From Eubacteriaceae bacterium (GTDB lineage Bacteria; Bacillota; Clostridia; Eubacteriales; Eubacteriaceae), in NCBI GenBank assembly GCA_030156895.1, contig JASGLP010000022.1, forward strand, positions 1 through 46,800: 46,800 nucleotides of DNA, given 5' to 3'. Both the position numbers and the translations under genes were made by a program. Numbering within the stretch: the stretch's first letter is position 1; each line of letters starts with the position of its first letter. This document shows, in pieces, positions 17,514-24,752 of the stretch. The notes below the pieces were generated by a model. It ran no database searches. It was not told the DNA's origin and was given only the letters and a program-made list of their open reading frames with translations.

Positions 17514-18683
17514 GTGATTTATAAAGTACAAACACTTAATAATATATCTAAAAAAGGCCTTAAATTGTTGGGCGAAAATTATACGGTAGCAGATCAGCCG
17601 GAAAATCCGGATGCTATTCTGGTTAGAAGTTTCAAAATGCATGACATGGAGATCCCTGAATCAGTAAAATTTATTGGTCGGGCTGGCGCTGGCGTAAATA
17701 ATATCCCGCTGGATAAGTGTGCCGAACAGGGGATTGTGGTTTGTAATTCTCCAGGAGCCAATGCTAACGCAGTAAAAGAGCTGGTGGCCACCGGTATGCT
17801 GATTGCTTCTAGAAAAGTGGTTGATGGCATTGAATGGGCTAAAACCCTTGAAAATAAGGGTTCTGAAGTAGGAGCCCTGGTTGAAAAAGGAAAAAGCAAT
17901 TACGTCGGGCCGGAATTATACGGCAAAAAAATGGGTGTTATTGGTCTGGGCGCAATCGGCGTATTAGTTGCCAATATGGCCGTTGACTTTGGCATGAAAG
18001 TTGTTGGCTTTGATCCCTTCATCTCTATTGATAATGCCTGGGGCTTGAGCCGCAAAGTCAAGCGTGCCAACAGTAAAGAAGAAGTATTTAAAAATTGCGA
18101 TTACATTTCTTTACATATTCCATTTATGGATCAAACAAAAGATTTTGTCAATGCAGAACTTTTAAAAGAAACAAAAGCGGGACTACGCTTATTAAACTTT
18201 GCCCGGGGCGGACTGGTTAACCACGATGCATTGGAGAAAGCCCTTGAAGATGGAATCGTCGGATGCTATGTGACCGATTTCCCGGATGAACAAACGCTAA
18301 AAATGAAGAATGTTATCAATATTCCGCATCTGGGGGCATCTACACCGGAAAGTGAAGAAAACTGTGCGGAGATGGCGATTAATTCCATGAAAGAATATCT
18401 GGAAAATGGCAATATCATTAACTCTGTCAACTATCCTGATTGCGATATGGGGATCTGTGAAACGGAAAACCGTTTGACGATTAATCACGCCAATGTTCCC
18501 AATATGATTGGTCAGATTACAAAAGTATTGGCGGATCACAATGCAAATATTGCGGTTATGACAAATAAGCATCGAAATGGCTGGGCTTATACAATGATCG
18601 ATGTCGATAGTCACTTGGGTGAAGATGTTAAAAGCGCGCTGGAAGCCATCGAAGGTGTTGCTCGTGTTAGAATTATAAAATAA
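17514..18683 (+). CDS. serA: Phosphoglycerate dehydrogenase (short type with ACT domain)
   Basis: This enzyme oxidises 3-phosphoglycerate to 3-phosphohydroxypyruvate with NAD+, the first step of serine synthesis. The 389-residue protein lacks the intervening domain of the 520-residue type. The NAD-binding motif is GVIGLGAIGVLVANM, followed by the catalytic region NFARGGLVNHDALEKAL and the catalytic-histidine segment IPHLGASTPESEENCA. The last 75 residues form an ACT domain (NHANVPNMIGQITKVL), which usually senses serine and gives feedback inhibition. The start is GTG 17514 after AAAGGAAA. It is co-transcribed with serC and ends at a strong hairpin. Confidence 0.93.
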   Translation: MIYKVQTLNNISKKGLKLLGENYTVADQPENPDAILVRSFKMHDMEIPESVKFIGRAGAGVNNIPLDKCAEQGIVVCNSPGANANAVKELVATGMLIASRKVVDGIEWAKTLENKGSEVGALVEKGKSNYVGPELYGKKMGVIGLGAIGVLVANMAVDFGMKVVGFDPFISIDNAWGLSRKVKRANSKEEVFKNCDYISLHIPFMDQTKDFVNAELLKETKAGLRLLNFARGGLVNHDALEKALEDGIVGCYVTDFPDEQTLKMKNVINIPHLGASTPESEENCAEMAINSMKEYLENGNIINSVNYPDCDMGICETENRLTINHANVPNMIGQITKVLADHNANIAVMTNKHRNGWAYTMIDVDSHLGEDVKSALEAIEGVARVRIIK

Positions 18684-18694
18684 GACTAATCGGC

Positions 18695-18728
18695 GAAGTG
18701 GCCAATCAATATTGGCCGCTTCTTTTTC
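18695..18728 (+). terminator. Rho-independent terminator after serA
   Basis: GAAGTGGCCAAT (18695-18706) pairs along its full length with ATTGGCCGCTTC (18711-18722) around CAAT, followed by TTTTTC. It lies only 28 bases before the DUF1015 gene and might attenuate rather than fully block transcription into it. Confidence 0.85.
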
Positions 18729-18755
18729 AAATTTGGAAAATATTTGGAGGAAAAA

Positions 18756-19997
18756 ATGGCAACAATAAAACCTTTTAAAGCGGTCAGACCCTTTCCCGAA
18801 AAGGCTGCTGACGTGGCTGCGCTGCCTTATGATGTCTATAATCGAAAAGAAGCGGCACAGGTCGTTAGAGGAAAATTTGATTCATTTTTAAGAGTTGATC
18901 GTCCTGAATCGACCCTGGATGAACGGATGAAAATTGATGATCCTTTCGTTTACGAAACAGCTCGAAAAAACTTGGAAAAGTTGTTTCATCGTAATGCCTT
19001 GATGCAGGATAGCAGTGATTGCCTTTATATCTATGAGTTGATTATGAATGGCCGTAGTCAGGTGGGATTAGTTGTTTGTACATCCATTGATGAATATATG
19101 GACAACACGATAAAAAAACATGAACTGACCCGAGCCGACAAGGAAAAAGATCGTATCAAACATGTTGATGCTTGCGACGCTAACACCGGACCGATTTTTT
19201 TAACCTACCGAGCTCAGGACCAGATCAATAAAACGATTGATGCATGGCGAACAGAAAAAGATCCAGTTTATGATTTTGTGGCGGACGATGGAATTACACA
19301 TCGTTGTTGGGTCATAGATGATGAAACAGTAATCACAAATCTGGAGACGGCTTTTAAGTCAGTCGATAGTCTTTACATAGCAGATGGTCACCATCGTACG
19401 GCTTCTGCAGCAAAAGTGGGTTTGATGCGACGTGAAGCTAATCCTGACTATACCGGTCAGGAAGAGTTTAATTATTTCCTTTCTGTTTTGTTCCCCGATG
19501 AACAGCTTTATATCATGGACTACAACCGTGTTGTTAAAGATCTTAATGGGATGACGGTGGAAGAGCTGCTTGATCGATTGTCAGAAAATTTTGTGGTGGA
19601 GAAAAAAGATCAGGCTGTCTCACCAGGCCAAAAAGGCAGCTTTGGTTTGTTTGTAGCGGATCAGTGGTATCTGTTAACGGTAAGAGAAGGGGTTTATGAT
19701 CCGGCTGATCCGGTTAAATCTCTGGATGTTGCGATTCTTCAGGATAATATTCTGGTACCAATTCTTGGTATCGGTGATATCCGAACGGATAATCGAATTG
19801 ATTTTGTTGGCGGCATTCGTGGTCTTCAGGAATTGGAACGCCGAGTAAGTGAAGATATGGCACTAGCCTTCTCCATGCATCCAACCTCAATTGAAGAACT
19901 GATGAATATCGCTGATGCTGAGCTTTTAATGCCACCTAAATCAACCTGGTTTGAACCAAAACTCAGGAGTGGCTTATTTATCCATAAACTTTCATAA
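18756..19997 (+). CDS. DUF1015 family protein, serine-locus neighbour
   Basis: This is a 413-residue cytosolic protein of the DUF1015 family, with no proven function known to me. Visible landmarks are the N-terminal IKPFKAVRPFPEKA and ALPYDVYNRKEA, a central ELTRADKEKDRIKH, the motif YIADGHHRTASA, and the C-terminal MPPKSTWFEPKLRSGLF. The G-H-H-R box resembles the phosphate-binding box of the ParB/sulfiredoxin/SerK fold; that is my inference. ATG 18756 follows GGAGG by five bases. It sits after serC-serA, an arrangement also found in other Clostridia, which suggests a role in serine or phosphoserine metabolism. No promoter is obvious in the short gap, so expression may depend on readthrough past the serA terminator. 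Confidence 0.85.
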   Translation: MATIKPFKAVRPFPEKAADVAALPYDVYNRKEAAQVVRGKFDSFLRVDRPESTLDERMKIDDPFVYETARKNLEKLFHRNALMQDSSDCLYIYELIMNGRSQVGLVVCTSIDEYMDNTIKKHELTRADKEKDRIKHVDACDANTGPIFLTYRAQDQINKTIDAWRTEKDPVYDFVADDGITHRCWVIDDETVITNLETAFKSVDSLYIADGHHRTASAAKVGLMRREANPDYTGQEEFNYFLSVLFPDEQLYIMDYNRVVKDLNGMTVEELLDRLSENFVVEKKDQAVSPGQKGSFGLFVADQWYLLTVREGVYDPADPVKSLDVAILQDNILVPILGIGDIRTDNRIDFVGGIRGLQELERRVSEDMALAFSMHPTSIEELMNIADAELLMPPKSTWFEPKLRSGLFIHKLS

Positions 19998-20025
19998 AAA
20001 AACGCCCCGAAAGGGGCGTTTTTTT
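19996..20025. terminator. Bidirectional terminator between DUF1015 and cls
   Basis: AACGCCCC pairs with GGGGCGTT around a GAAA tetraloop (20009-20012), with A-runs before and T-runs after. The last bases overlap the stop codon of cls on the other strand. Confidence 0.93.
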
Positions 20026-21487
20026 ATAGAAGTGGTGAAAAAAGTCGGGAAATGGATTCCTTTATTTTTATAAGTTTACCGCGATGATTATATTTATCAC
20101 GATCATAATGTGTGCAGTATTTAAGATCGTCAACAAAGTGTTTTTTGAGCTTTGTGGCCACGCCGCGATCATAGACAAAAGCGTTGGTTTCAAAATTCAG
20201 GCCAAAACTTCTGACATCGAAGTTACAGGATCCAACAGAAGAAACAGAATCATCGACAACAATCGTTTTTGCATGCAGAAAACCCTTGTCATAGATATAA
20301 ATTTTCGCTCCATATTCGATCAGTTCGCCGACGTAAGCAAGGGTTGCCCAGTAGATAAAAATATGGTCTGGTTTATTGGGAATCATAATTCTTACGTCAA
20401 TATTGGATAACAGTGCGATACGTAAAGCTTCCATGATACTTTCATCAGGAACAAAATAGGGAGTTTGGATTAGAACATAGCTCTGCGCATTGGTGATCAG
20501 GCGGACAAAGCCTTGTTTAATCTGCTGATTTATTTTATCCGGTCCACTGGAAACAATTTGAATACCACAACCGTTTTTAGGGGCTATAGCTGGTAGATAT
20601 TGTGTTAAATTCGCATCATCAATCAAAAGTTCTTCATTGGAAGAGGCTCGCCAGTCCATCAAAAAACGTAATTGCAGTTCATGGGTGGCCGATCCGGTAA
20701 TTTTCAAATGTGTATCGCGCCAGTAACCCATGTTTTTATTTTCACCGAGATATTCGGTTCCAACATTGAATCCGCCGACAAAACCAATGCTACCGTCAAT
20801 TACGACAATTTTTCTGTGATTGCGGTAGTTAACGCGAAAGTTTAAAAGACGAAACCGTGATGGAAAGAATTCGCCGACTTTTCCGCCGGCAGAAATAAAA
20901 CGATTAAGAACCTGACGGGACAGGTAACGGCCGCCCATGGCATCAAAAAGCAGTCTGACTTCGACGCCCTCCATCGCTTTACGGGTCAGGATATCCATCA
21001 TTCGCAGTGCCAGTGAGTCGTTTTTAATAATATAATATTCAACATGAATATGCTCTTTTGCAGATTCCATAGCATGAAAAAGGGCGTCAAACTTTTCATG
21101 GCCATCGATAAATATGTCAACAGAATTATTTTTGGTGTATAGCGCTTCACTCACATTAAGATGAAATTGGATTGTTTCCCGATAACGTTCCACCGGGCTG
21201 TCAGGATCAATTATCGGCATTTTAAGAATTGATCGTCGTTGTTTTTTCAGGACTTCGTGGTAGCGAATCATTTCAGGCGTGTTATATCGATAGATCTTTT
21301 GTTTAGTCAAATTTTGCGAGAAAAACAAATAAAAAAGAAATCCCAGCACCGGAATAATCCAGAGAAACAAAAGCCAGGCATAAGTACTTTGTGGATTTTT
21401 GCGCTCTAGAAAAATAATCGTGAAAGTCAGGGTGATATTAATAATGAAAAAGATGGTTGAGACAATTGCGGGAACCCCAAATAACAT
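20024..21487 (-). CDS. cls: Cardiolipin synthase (phospholipase D family)
   Basis: This enzyme joins two phosphatidylglycerol molecules into cardiolipin and glycerol at the cytoplasmic membrane. The protein has 487 residues from the ATG at 21487, which has GGAGG six bases upstream; further in-frame codons upstream lack such a site. Two N-terminal membrane helices (about 5-28 and 36-56) precede two PLD domains. The first HKD motif is HRKIVVIDG (H224, K226, D231) and the second is HAKTIVVDD (H405, K407, D412), so the active site looks complete. It is monocistronic and divergent from the structured RNA and hpf. Confidence 0.93.
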   Translation of the reverse strand: MLFGVPAIVSTIFFIINITLTFTIIFLERKNPQSTYAWLLFLWIIPVLGFLFYLFFSQNLTKQKIYRYNTPEMIRYHEVLKKQRRSILKMPIIDPDSPVERYRETIQFHLNVSEALYTKNNSVDIFIDGHEKFDALFHAMESAKEHIHVEYYIIKNDSLALRMMDILTRKAMEGVEVRLLFDAMGGRYLSRQVLNRFISAGGKVGEFFPSRFRLLNFRVNYRNHRKIVVIDGSIGFVGGFNVGTEYLGENKNMGYWRDTHLKITGSATHELQLRFLMDWRASSNEELLIDDANLTQYLPAIAPKNGCGIQIVSSGPDKINQQIKQGFVRLITNAQSYVLIQTPYFVPDESIMEALRIALLSNIDVRIMIPNKPDHIFIYWATLAYVGELIEYGAKIYIYDKGFLHAKTIVVDDSVSSVGSCNFDVRSFGLNFETNAFVYDRGVATKLKKHFVDDLKYCTHYDRDKYNHRGKLIKIKESISRLFSPLL

Positions 21488-21554
21488 TGAAAACCTCCAG
21501 GTAAAAGTTATCTTCTGATTATAACATAAAGCAAGAGATGAGTGAAAAATAAAC

Positions 21555-21584
21555 TTGACAAAATGACAAAAATACAACTATAAT
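21555..21584 (+). promoter_or_regulatory. Sigma-A promoter for the raiA-type RNA
   Basis: TTGACA (21555-21560) and TATAAT (21579-21584) are separated by 18 bases. The predicted start near 21590 coincides with the 5' strand of the closing stem of the RNA. Confidence 0.88.
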
Positions 21585-21589
21585 GTGGT

Positions 21590-21790
21590 GTCTCAGGTTT
21601 GTGGTTGAAAGTCGATGCCAGATGCAGGCGAAGCGATCCACGTAAGACAATTCAAAAGTGAATTGTTGATCATGGTGCGTCTTAGAAGTAAGTCCAGCCG
21701 GTTTTTATCCGAGAGAAGGAGTTGTGAAGCAGAAACTGAGCTAAACTTCCAGCTGGCGAGTGTGGGGGAAAAGACCAGGTCAACTGAGAC
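21590..21790 (+). ncRNA. raiA-class structured noncoding RNA
   Basis: About 200 bases of folded RNA lie between a consensus promoter and hpf (raiA). The ends pair: GTCTCAG (21590-21596) with CTGAGAC (21784-21790), extended by TTGA (21605-21608) with TCAA (21780-21783) and GTC (21611-21613) with GAC (21773-21775). An internal hairpin pairs ACAATTC (21647-21653) with GAATTGT (21660-21666). The raiA RNA is a large conserved RNA found upstream of raiA/hpf genes in Bacillota and Actinobacteria. The size, position and closing stem fit it, and the class call has not been tested by a covariance search. A 69-codon open frame inside it has no ribosome binding site and looks spurious. 6S RNA was the main alternative; the location argues against it. 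Confidence 0.78.
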
Positions 21791-21835
21791 AAATCTTTGT
21801 TGCCAATTTGTGACAATAAATTGACAGAAATTGTT

Positions 21836-21865
21836 TTGACTAAAGATGGTTTAAGTGGGTATAAT
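21836..21865 (+). promoter_or_regulatory. Second sigma-A promoter, for hpf
   Basis: TTGACT (21836-21841) and TATAAT (21860-21865) are 18 bases apart. The predicted start near 21871 would give hpf an mRNA separate from the upstream RNA. Confidence 0.75.
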
Positions 21866-21938
21866 AAGTATAAGCTAAAGACATTACATGGATTAGCATT
21901 AATTGTATAGGGCTTGCCTGTTGAAAGGAGTTGTCATT

Positions 21939-22469
21939 ATGAAATTTACAATTTACGGGAAAAATATGCACGTGTCTGAAGGGTTAAAGGAAACCCTGAA
22001 AAAAAAGTTCACCAAGTTTGATCGCTATTTTAATCAGGACACAGAGGTATATGCGACCTTCAGCAAGGAAAAGAACTTTCAAATGCTGGAAGTTACCATT
22101 CCAGTTGGTAAAACCATTTTAAGAGCGGAAGAAAAATCCGAAGATATGGTTACCGCGATCGAAGAAGTAGTCAATAAACTTGAAGGTCAATTGCGAAAGC
22201 ATAAAACAAAATTACAGAAGAAAAATCAGGAAGAATCCATTAAATTTAACCTTGAAAGCATTGTAGAAATGGAAGAGGAAGCCTTTGAACCGCGAGTAGT
22301 CAGAACTAAAAAGTTCCCGGTTAAACCGATGAGTGTGGATGAAGCAACTCTTCAAATGGAACTTTTGGGACATGATTTCTTCGTATTTTTAAATGGCGAT
22401 ACAGATGATGTCAATGTTGTCTATATGAGAAAAGACGGTAATTATGGTCTAATTGAACCAACCATTTAG
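21939..22469 (+). CDS. hpf: Long-form ribosome hibernation promoting factor
   Basis: Hpf shuts down idle 70S ribosomes and, in the long form, pairs them into 100S dimers. The protein has 176 residues from ATG 21939, which has AAAGGAG eight bases upstream; ATG-like codons further upstream add residues foreign to the family. The N-terminal S30AE domain (about 1-100) starts MKFTIYGKNMHVSEGLKE, a linker follows, and the C-terminal dimerisation domain (about 120-176) contains VRTKKFPVKPMSVDEA and LLGHDFFVFLNGDTDDVNVV. It has its own promoter and a terminator behind it, and it lies downstream of the raiA-class RNA that is named after this gene family. Confidence 0.96.
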   Translation: MKFTIYGKNMHVSEGLKETLKKKFTKFDRYFNQDTEVYATFSKEKNFQMLEVTIPVGKTILRAEEKSEDMVTAIEEVVNKLEGQLRKHKTKLQKKNQEESIKFNLESIVEMEEEAFEPRVVRTKKFPVKPMSVDEATLQMELLGHDFFVFLNGDTDDVNVVYMRKDGNYGLIEPTI

Positions 22470-22487
22470 CTTAATAAAAATATTTTG

Positions 22488-22517
22488 CCCCCTCGCAAAG
22501 GCCAGGGGGTTTCTTTT
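22488..22517 (+). terminator. Rho-independent terminator after hpf
   Basis: CCCCCT (22488-22493) pairs with AGGGGG (22504-22509), with further C-G pairs possible in the loop, followed by TTTCTTTTT. Confidence 0.82.
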
Positions 22518-22663
22518 TGCCAAAGCTTCAGAAAAGCTAAGCAGATTTTTGATGAATATTTGGTATTGGAATAATTTAAGCGACTAGCTCAATTGCTGAA
22601 TCTTATTTTTGTAAAGATCATCATAAAAATCTTAAATTTAATTGTTGAAATGCGCCAAAAGTT
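22518..22663. other. AT-rich spacer with no recognised element
   Basis: Between the hpf terminator and the next promoter there is AT-rich sequence with one short hairpin (AGCTT/AAGCT just after the terminator). I see no reading frame with a ribosome binding site and no RNA motif I recognise. Confidence 0.5.
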
Positions 22664-22692
22664 TTGACAGAACTTTTCTTTTGCATTAAAAT
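22664..22692 (+). promoter_or_regulatory. Sigma-A promoter for the DUF5317 gene
   Basis: TTGACA (22664-22669) and TAAAAT (22687-22692) have a 17-base spacer. The predicted leader before the start codon is about 90 bases. Confidence 0.75.
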
Positions 22693-22790
22693 AGATCTAT
22701 ACAATGGAATTAGAGTGTTAAAAATGCTTCATATTTGTATGCACAGGAATAACTAACAGGATATTAAATAAATAGTGGGGTTGAAAAAAT

Positions 22791-24518
22791 ATGCTTATAT
22801 TAATTGCTGTTGTTTTAGGTTTATTAATTGGAATTATTAGAAAAGGCAGCCTTAAAGGTTTAAGCGCGCGGAGAATTTCACTTCTCCCAATCGGTATAAT
22901 CGGCGGGATTTTGCAATTGTTCTTACATTTTTACATGTACACTGGTGGGATTGGGGTTATCGATCCATATATCGAGATTGTTAATTTTGCCAGTTATATC
23001 CTGGTATTGGTAATGCTGGTCTTTAACCTGGATGATTTTTGGGTCATTTTAATGGCTTTGGGGATTACCGCAAATTTTGTCGTAATCTTTATTAATGGCG
23101 GTCACATGCCGGTTTCAGAAATGGTTATGACTCTGTTACCCGCTAACTTTGCTCAGCAGATTACAGATGGGACTAATCCTATATTCACAGTTACGCAGGA
23201 AACAACCCTGCTTGGATTTCTGGGCGTTATTATTCCCTTGCCGATTCCTTTTTTGCCGCAGTTGATGAGTCTTTACGGTTCTGTCGCTGGAGTTAGCCCG
23301 GGCAGTATTGTCACCTTGGTTGGACTAACAGGTTTCATCCAATATTTAATGATGAAAAAAGGCTCAATTATGTCTGATAAAAATATGGATTACCTTGAAG
23401 ACGAAGGGATTTTTGGCAGTGACGAAGATGCCTTTGAGGGTCGTGTTTCACTAAATGAACGTGATGATGATTTGCTAGAAGATGATGATGAATTCTCGCT
23501 GGAGCTAGAAGGATCAGGTGCAATTCATGGTGATATCCAGGAGGAAGATTATCGTTATGAGGCCGATGATGAAATAGAAGCTTATCCGGAATCATACAAC
23601 CTGGACGAAGAGAATGGGTCGGAAGACCGGTCTGAAACCCGAGTCATTGCGGCTACAGATGCCACCCAGCGATTGGAAATTGGTACCGAAACGGAAGAAA
23701 TTCTGGTTGTCAATATGGATGAACCAACGGCTGCGACAAAAATTTTGGAGCCTCTTGATGACGATTCTACCAAAGTTTTAGGAAACATTCAGGAAGTCGG
23801 AGCTTACATTTCTAAGAAGCGAAAACGTGAGATGAACACTGAAGATATGGAAGAAATTCTAAACAGTGATGAAGCCGGTTTCTTTGAAAAGAAATATTAT
23901 GAAGAAAAACTGGCCATGGAAAAAGAACGAATGGAGCTGGAAGCCCGTGAAAGAGAGCTTTCGCGAGTTGCTCAATCCATGCTTGATGCCAAGGTTCCGC
24001 CACGCGACATACCGGAGACTGATTTGCGAATTGTTGAGAGTTTAAGGGTTTCTGATCAGGAACAGCCATTTGTTTTGCGAAGCGAAAAGAATCCTTATCA
24101 AACGAAGAAATTTTCAGAGCATTACGAAGATGAAGAAGAATTCAGTGAAGGTGAGATGCTAAGTGTTTGGCAACGACTGAATTTGGAAGATGAAAAGAAA
24201 AAAGCCCAGCGCCGTAAACAGGTGATCAGACAGAGCACCATTGACTCTGAAAGTTTTTTAAAACCCAGTGGCATCGATAATGATGAAGGGATTTCAATCA
24301 AAGAAATAGAAGAATCCGGAACGTTTTCGATTAAAAAGGCTTTTGATGATGATGTGGTTGAACAGAATCCTGTCATTGTCGACGGTGAAGAAAGTGAAGA
24401 ACTTGATGAGACTGTGGCAGAACGTCAAAAAGCTGGCTATGAACTTGTGAAGTTACAGCTTGATGGTAAAGATGTTGAATTCTGGCGTAAGAAAAAAGAA
24501 GAAGAAGCGCAGGAATAA
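22791..24518 (+). CDS. DUF5317-type membrane protein with a long acidic cytosolic tail
   Basis: This is a 575-residue protein in two unlike halves. Residues 1-190 hold five or six hydrophobic helices and the motif INGGHMPVS typical of DUF5317 proteins, whose function is unknown; that family is usually about 180-200 residues. Residues 190-575 form a tail rich in Asp and Glu, with a charged, probably coiled-coil stretch (YYEEKLAMEKERMELEARER) and low-complexity segments such as EDEEEFSEGEM. The tail carries no catalytic motif I know. The ribosome binding site (TGGGG) is modest. It has its own promoter, and a terminator-like hairpin separates it from secA. The tail could be a docking platform, but nothing in the sequence identifies a partner. 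Confidence 0.72.
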   Translation: MLILIAVVLGLLIGIIRKGSLKGLSARRISLLPIGIIGGILQLFLHFYMYTGGIGVIDPYIEIVNFASYILVLVMLVFNLDDFWVILMALGITANFVVIFINGGHMPVSEMVMTLLPANFAQQITDGTNPIFTVTQETTLLGFLGVIIPLPIPFLPQLMSLYGSVAGVSPGSIVTLVGLTGFIQYLMMKKGSIMSDKNMDYLEDEGIFGSDEDAFEGRVSLNERDDDLLEDDDEFSLELEGSGAIHGDIQEEDYRYEADDEIEAYPESYNLDEENGSEDRSETRVIAATDATQRLEIGTETEEILVVNMDEPTAATKILEPLDDDSTKVLGNIQEVGAYISKKRKREMNTEDMEEILNSDEAGFFEKKYYEEKLAMEKERMELEARERELSRVAQSMLDAKVPPRDIPETDLRIVESLRVSDQEQPFVLRSEKNPYQTKKFSEHYEDEEEFSEGEMLSVWQRLNLEDEKKKAQRRKQVIRQSTIDSESFLKPSGIDNDEGISIKEIEESGTFSIKKAFDDDVVEQNPVIVDGEESEELDETVAERQKAGYELVKLQLDGKDVEFWRKKKEEEAQE

Positions 24519-24537
24519 AGCGTTTGCATAAAAAAGG

Positions 24538-24577
24538 TCTTACTGATAATGCCGGTCATTTCAGCAAGATTTTTTTC
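24538..24577 (+). terminator. Likely terminator before secA
   Basis: TCTT-A-CTGA (24538-24546) pairs with TCAG-C-AAGA (24561-24569) with one mismatch, followed by seven T. The stem is modest and the T-tract is good. Confidence 0.6.
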
Positions 24578-24752
24578 GTCAGAAAATAATGACAATTTTG
24601 TCTGTGTTTATATGTAACGTGTGTATGTTATGATTTGCTTAAAACTTTTCGGACTGGATGAGTGAGATCTAAGATTTTGAAGAAAGATTTAAGAGACTAT
24701 GATATAATAAAGTTTAGTGATTTTATGAGATAATGAGATAGGAGTGAGAATT

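Noticed and set aside
21590-21790. 6S RNA
   Set aside because: The length would fit, but the position directly upstream of hpf and the closing-stem pattern fit the raiA RNA better.
21615-21824. 69-codon open frame upstream of hpf
   Set aside because: It lies inside the raiA-class RNA, has no ribosome binding site, and its product resembles nothing known.
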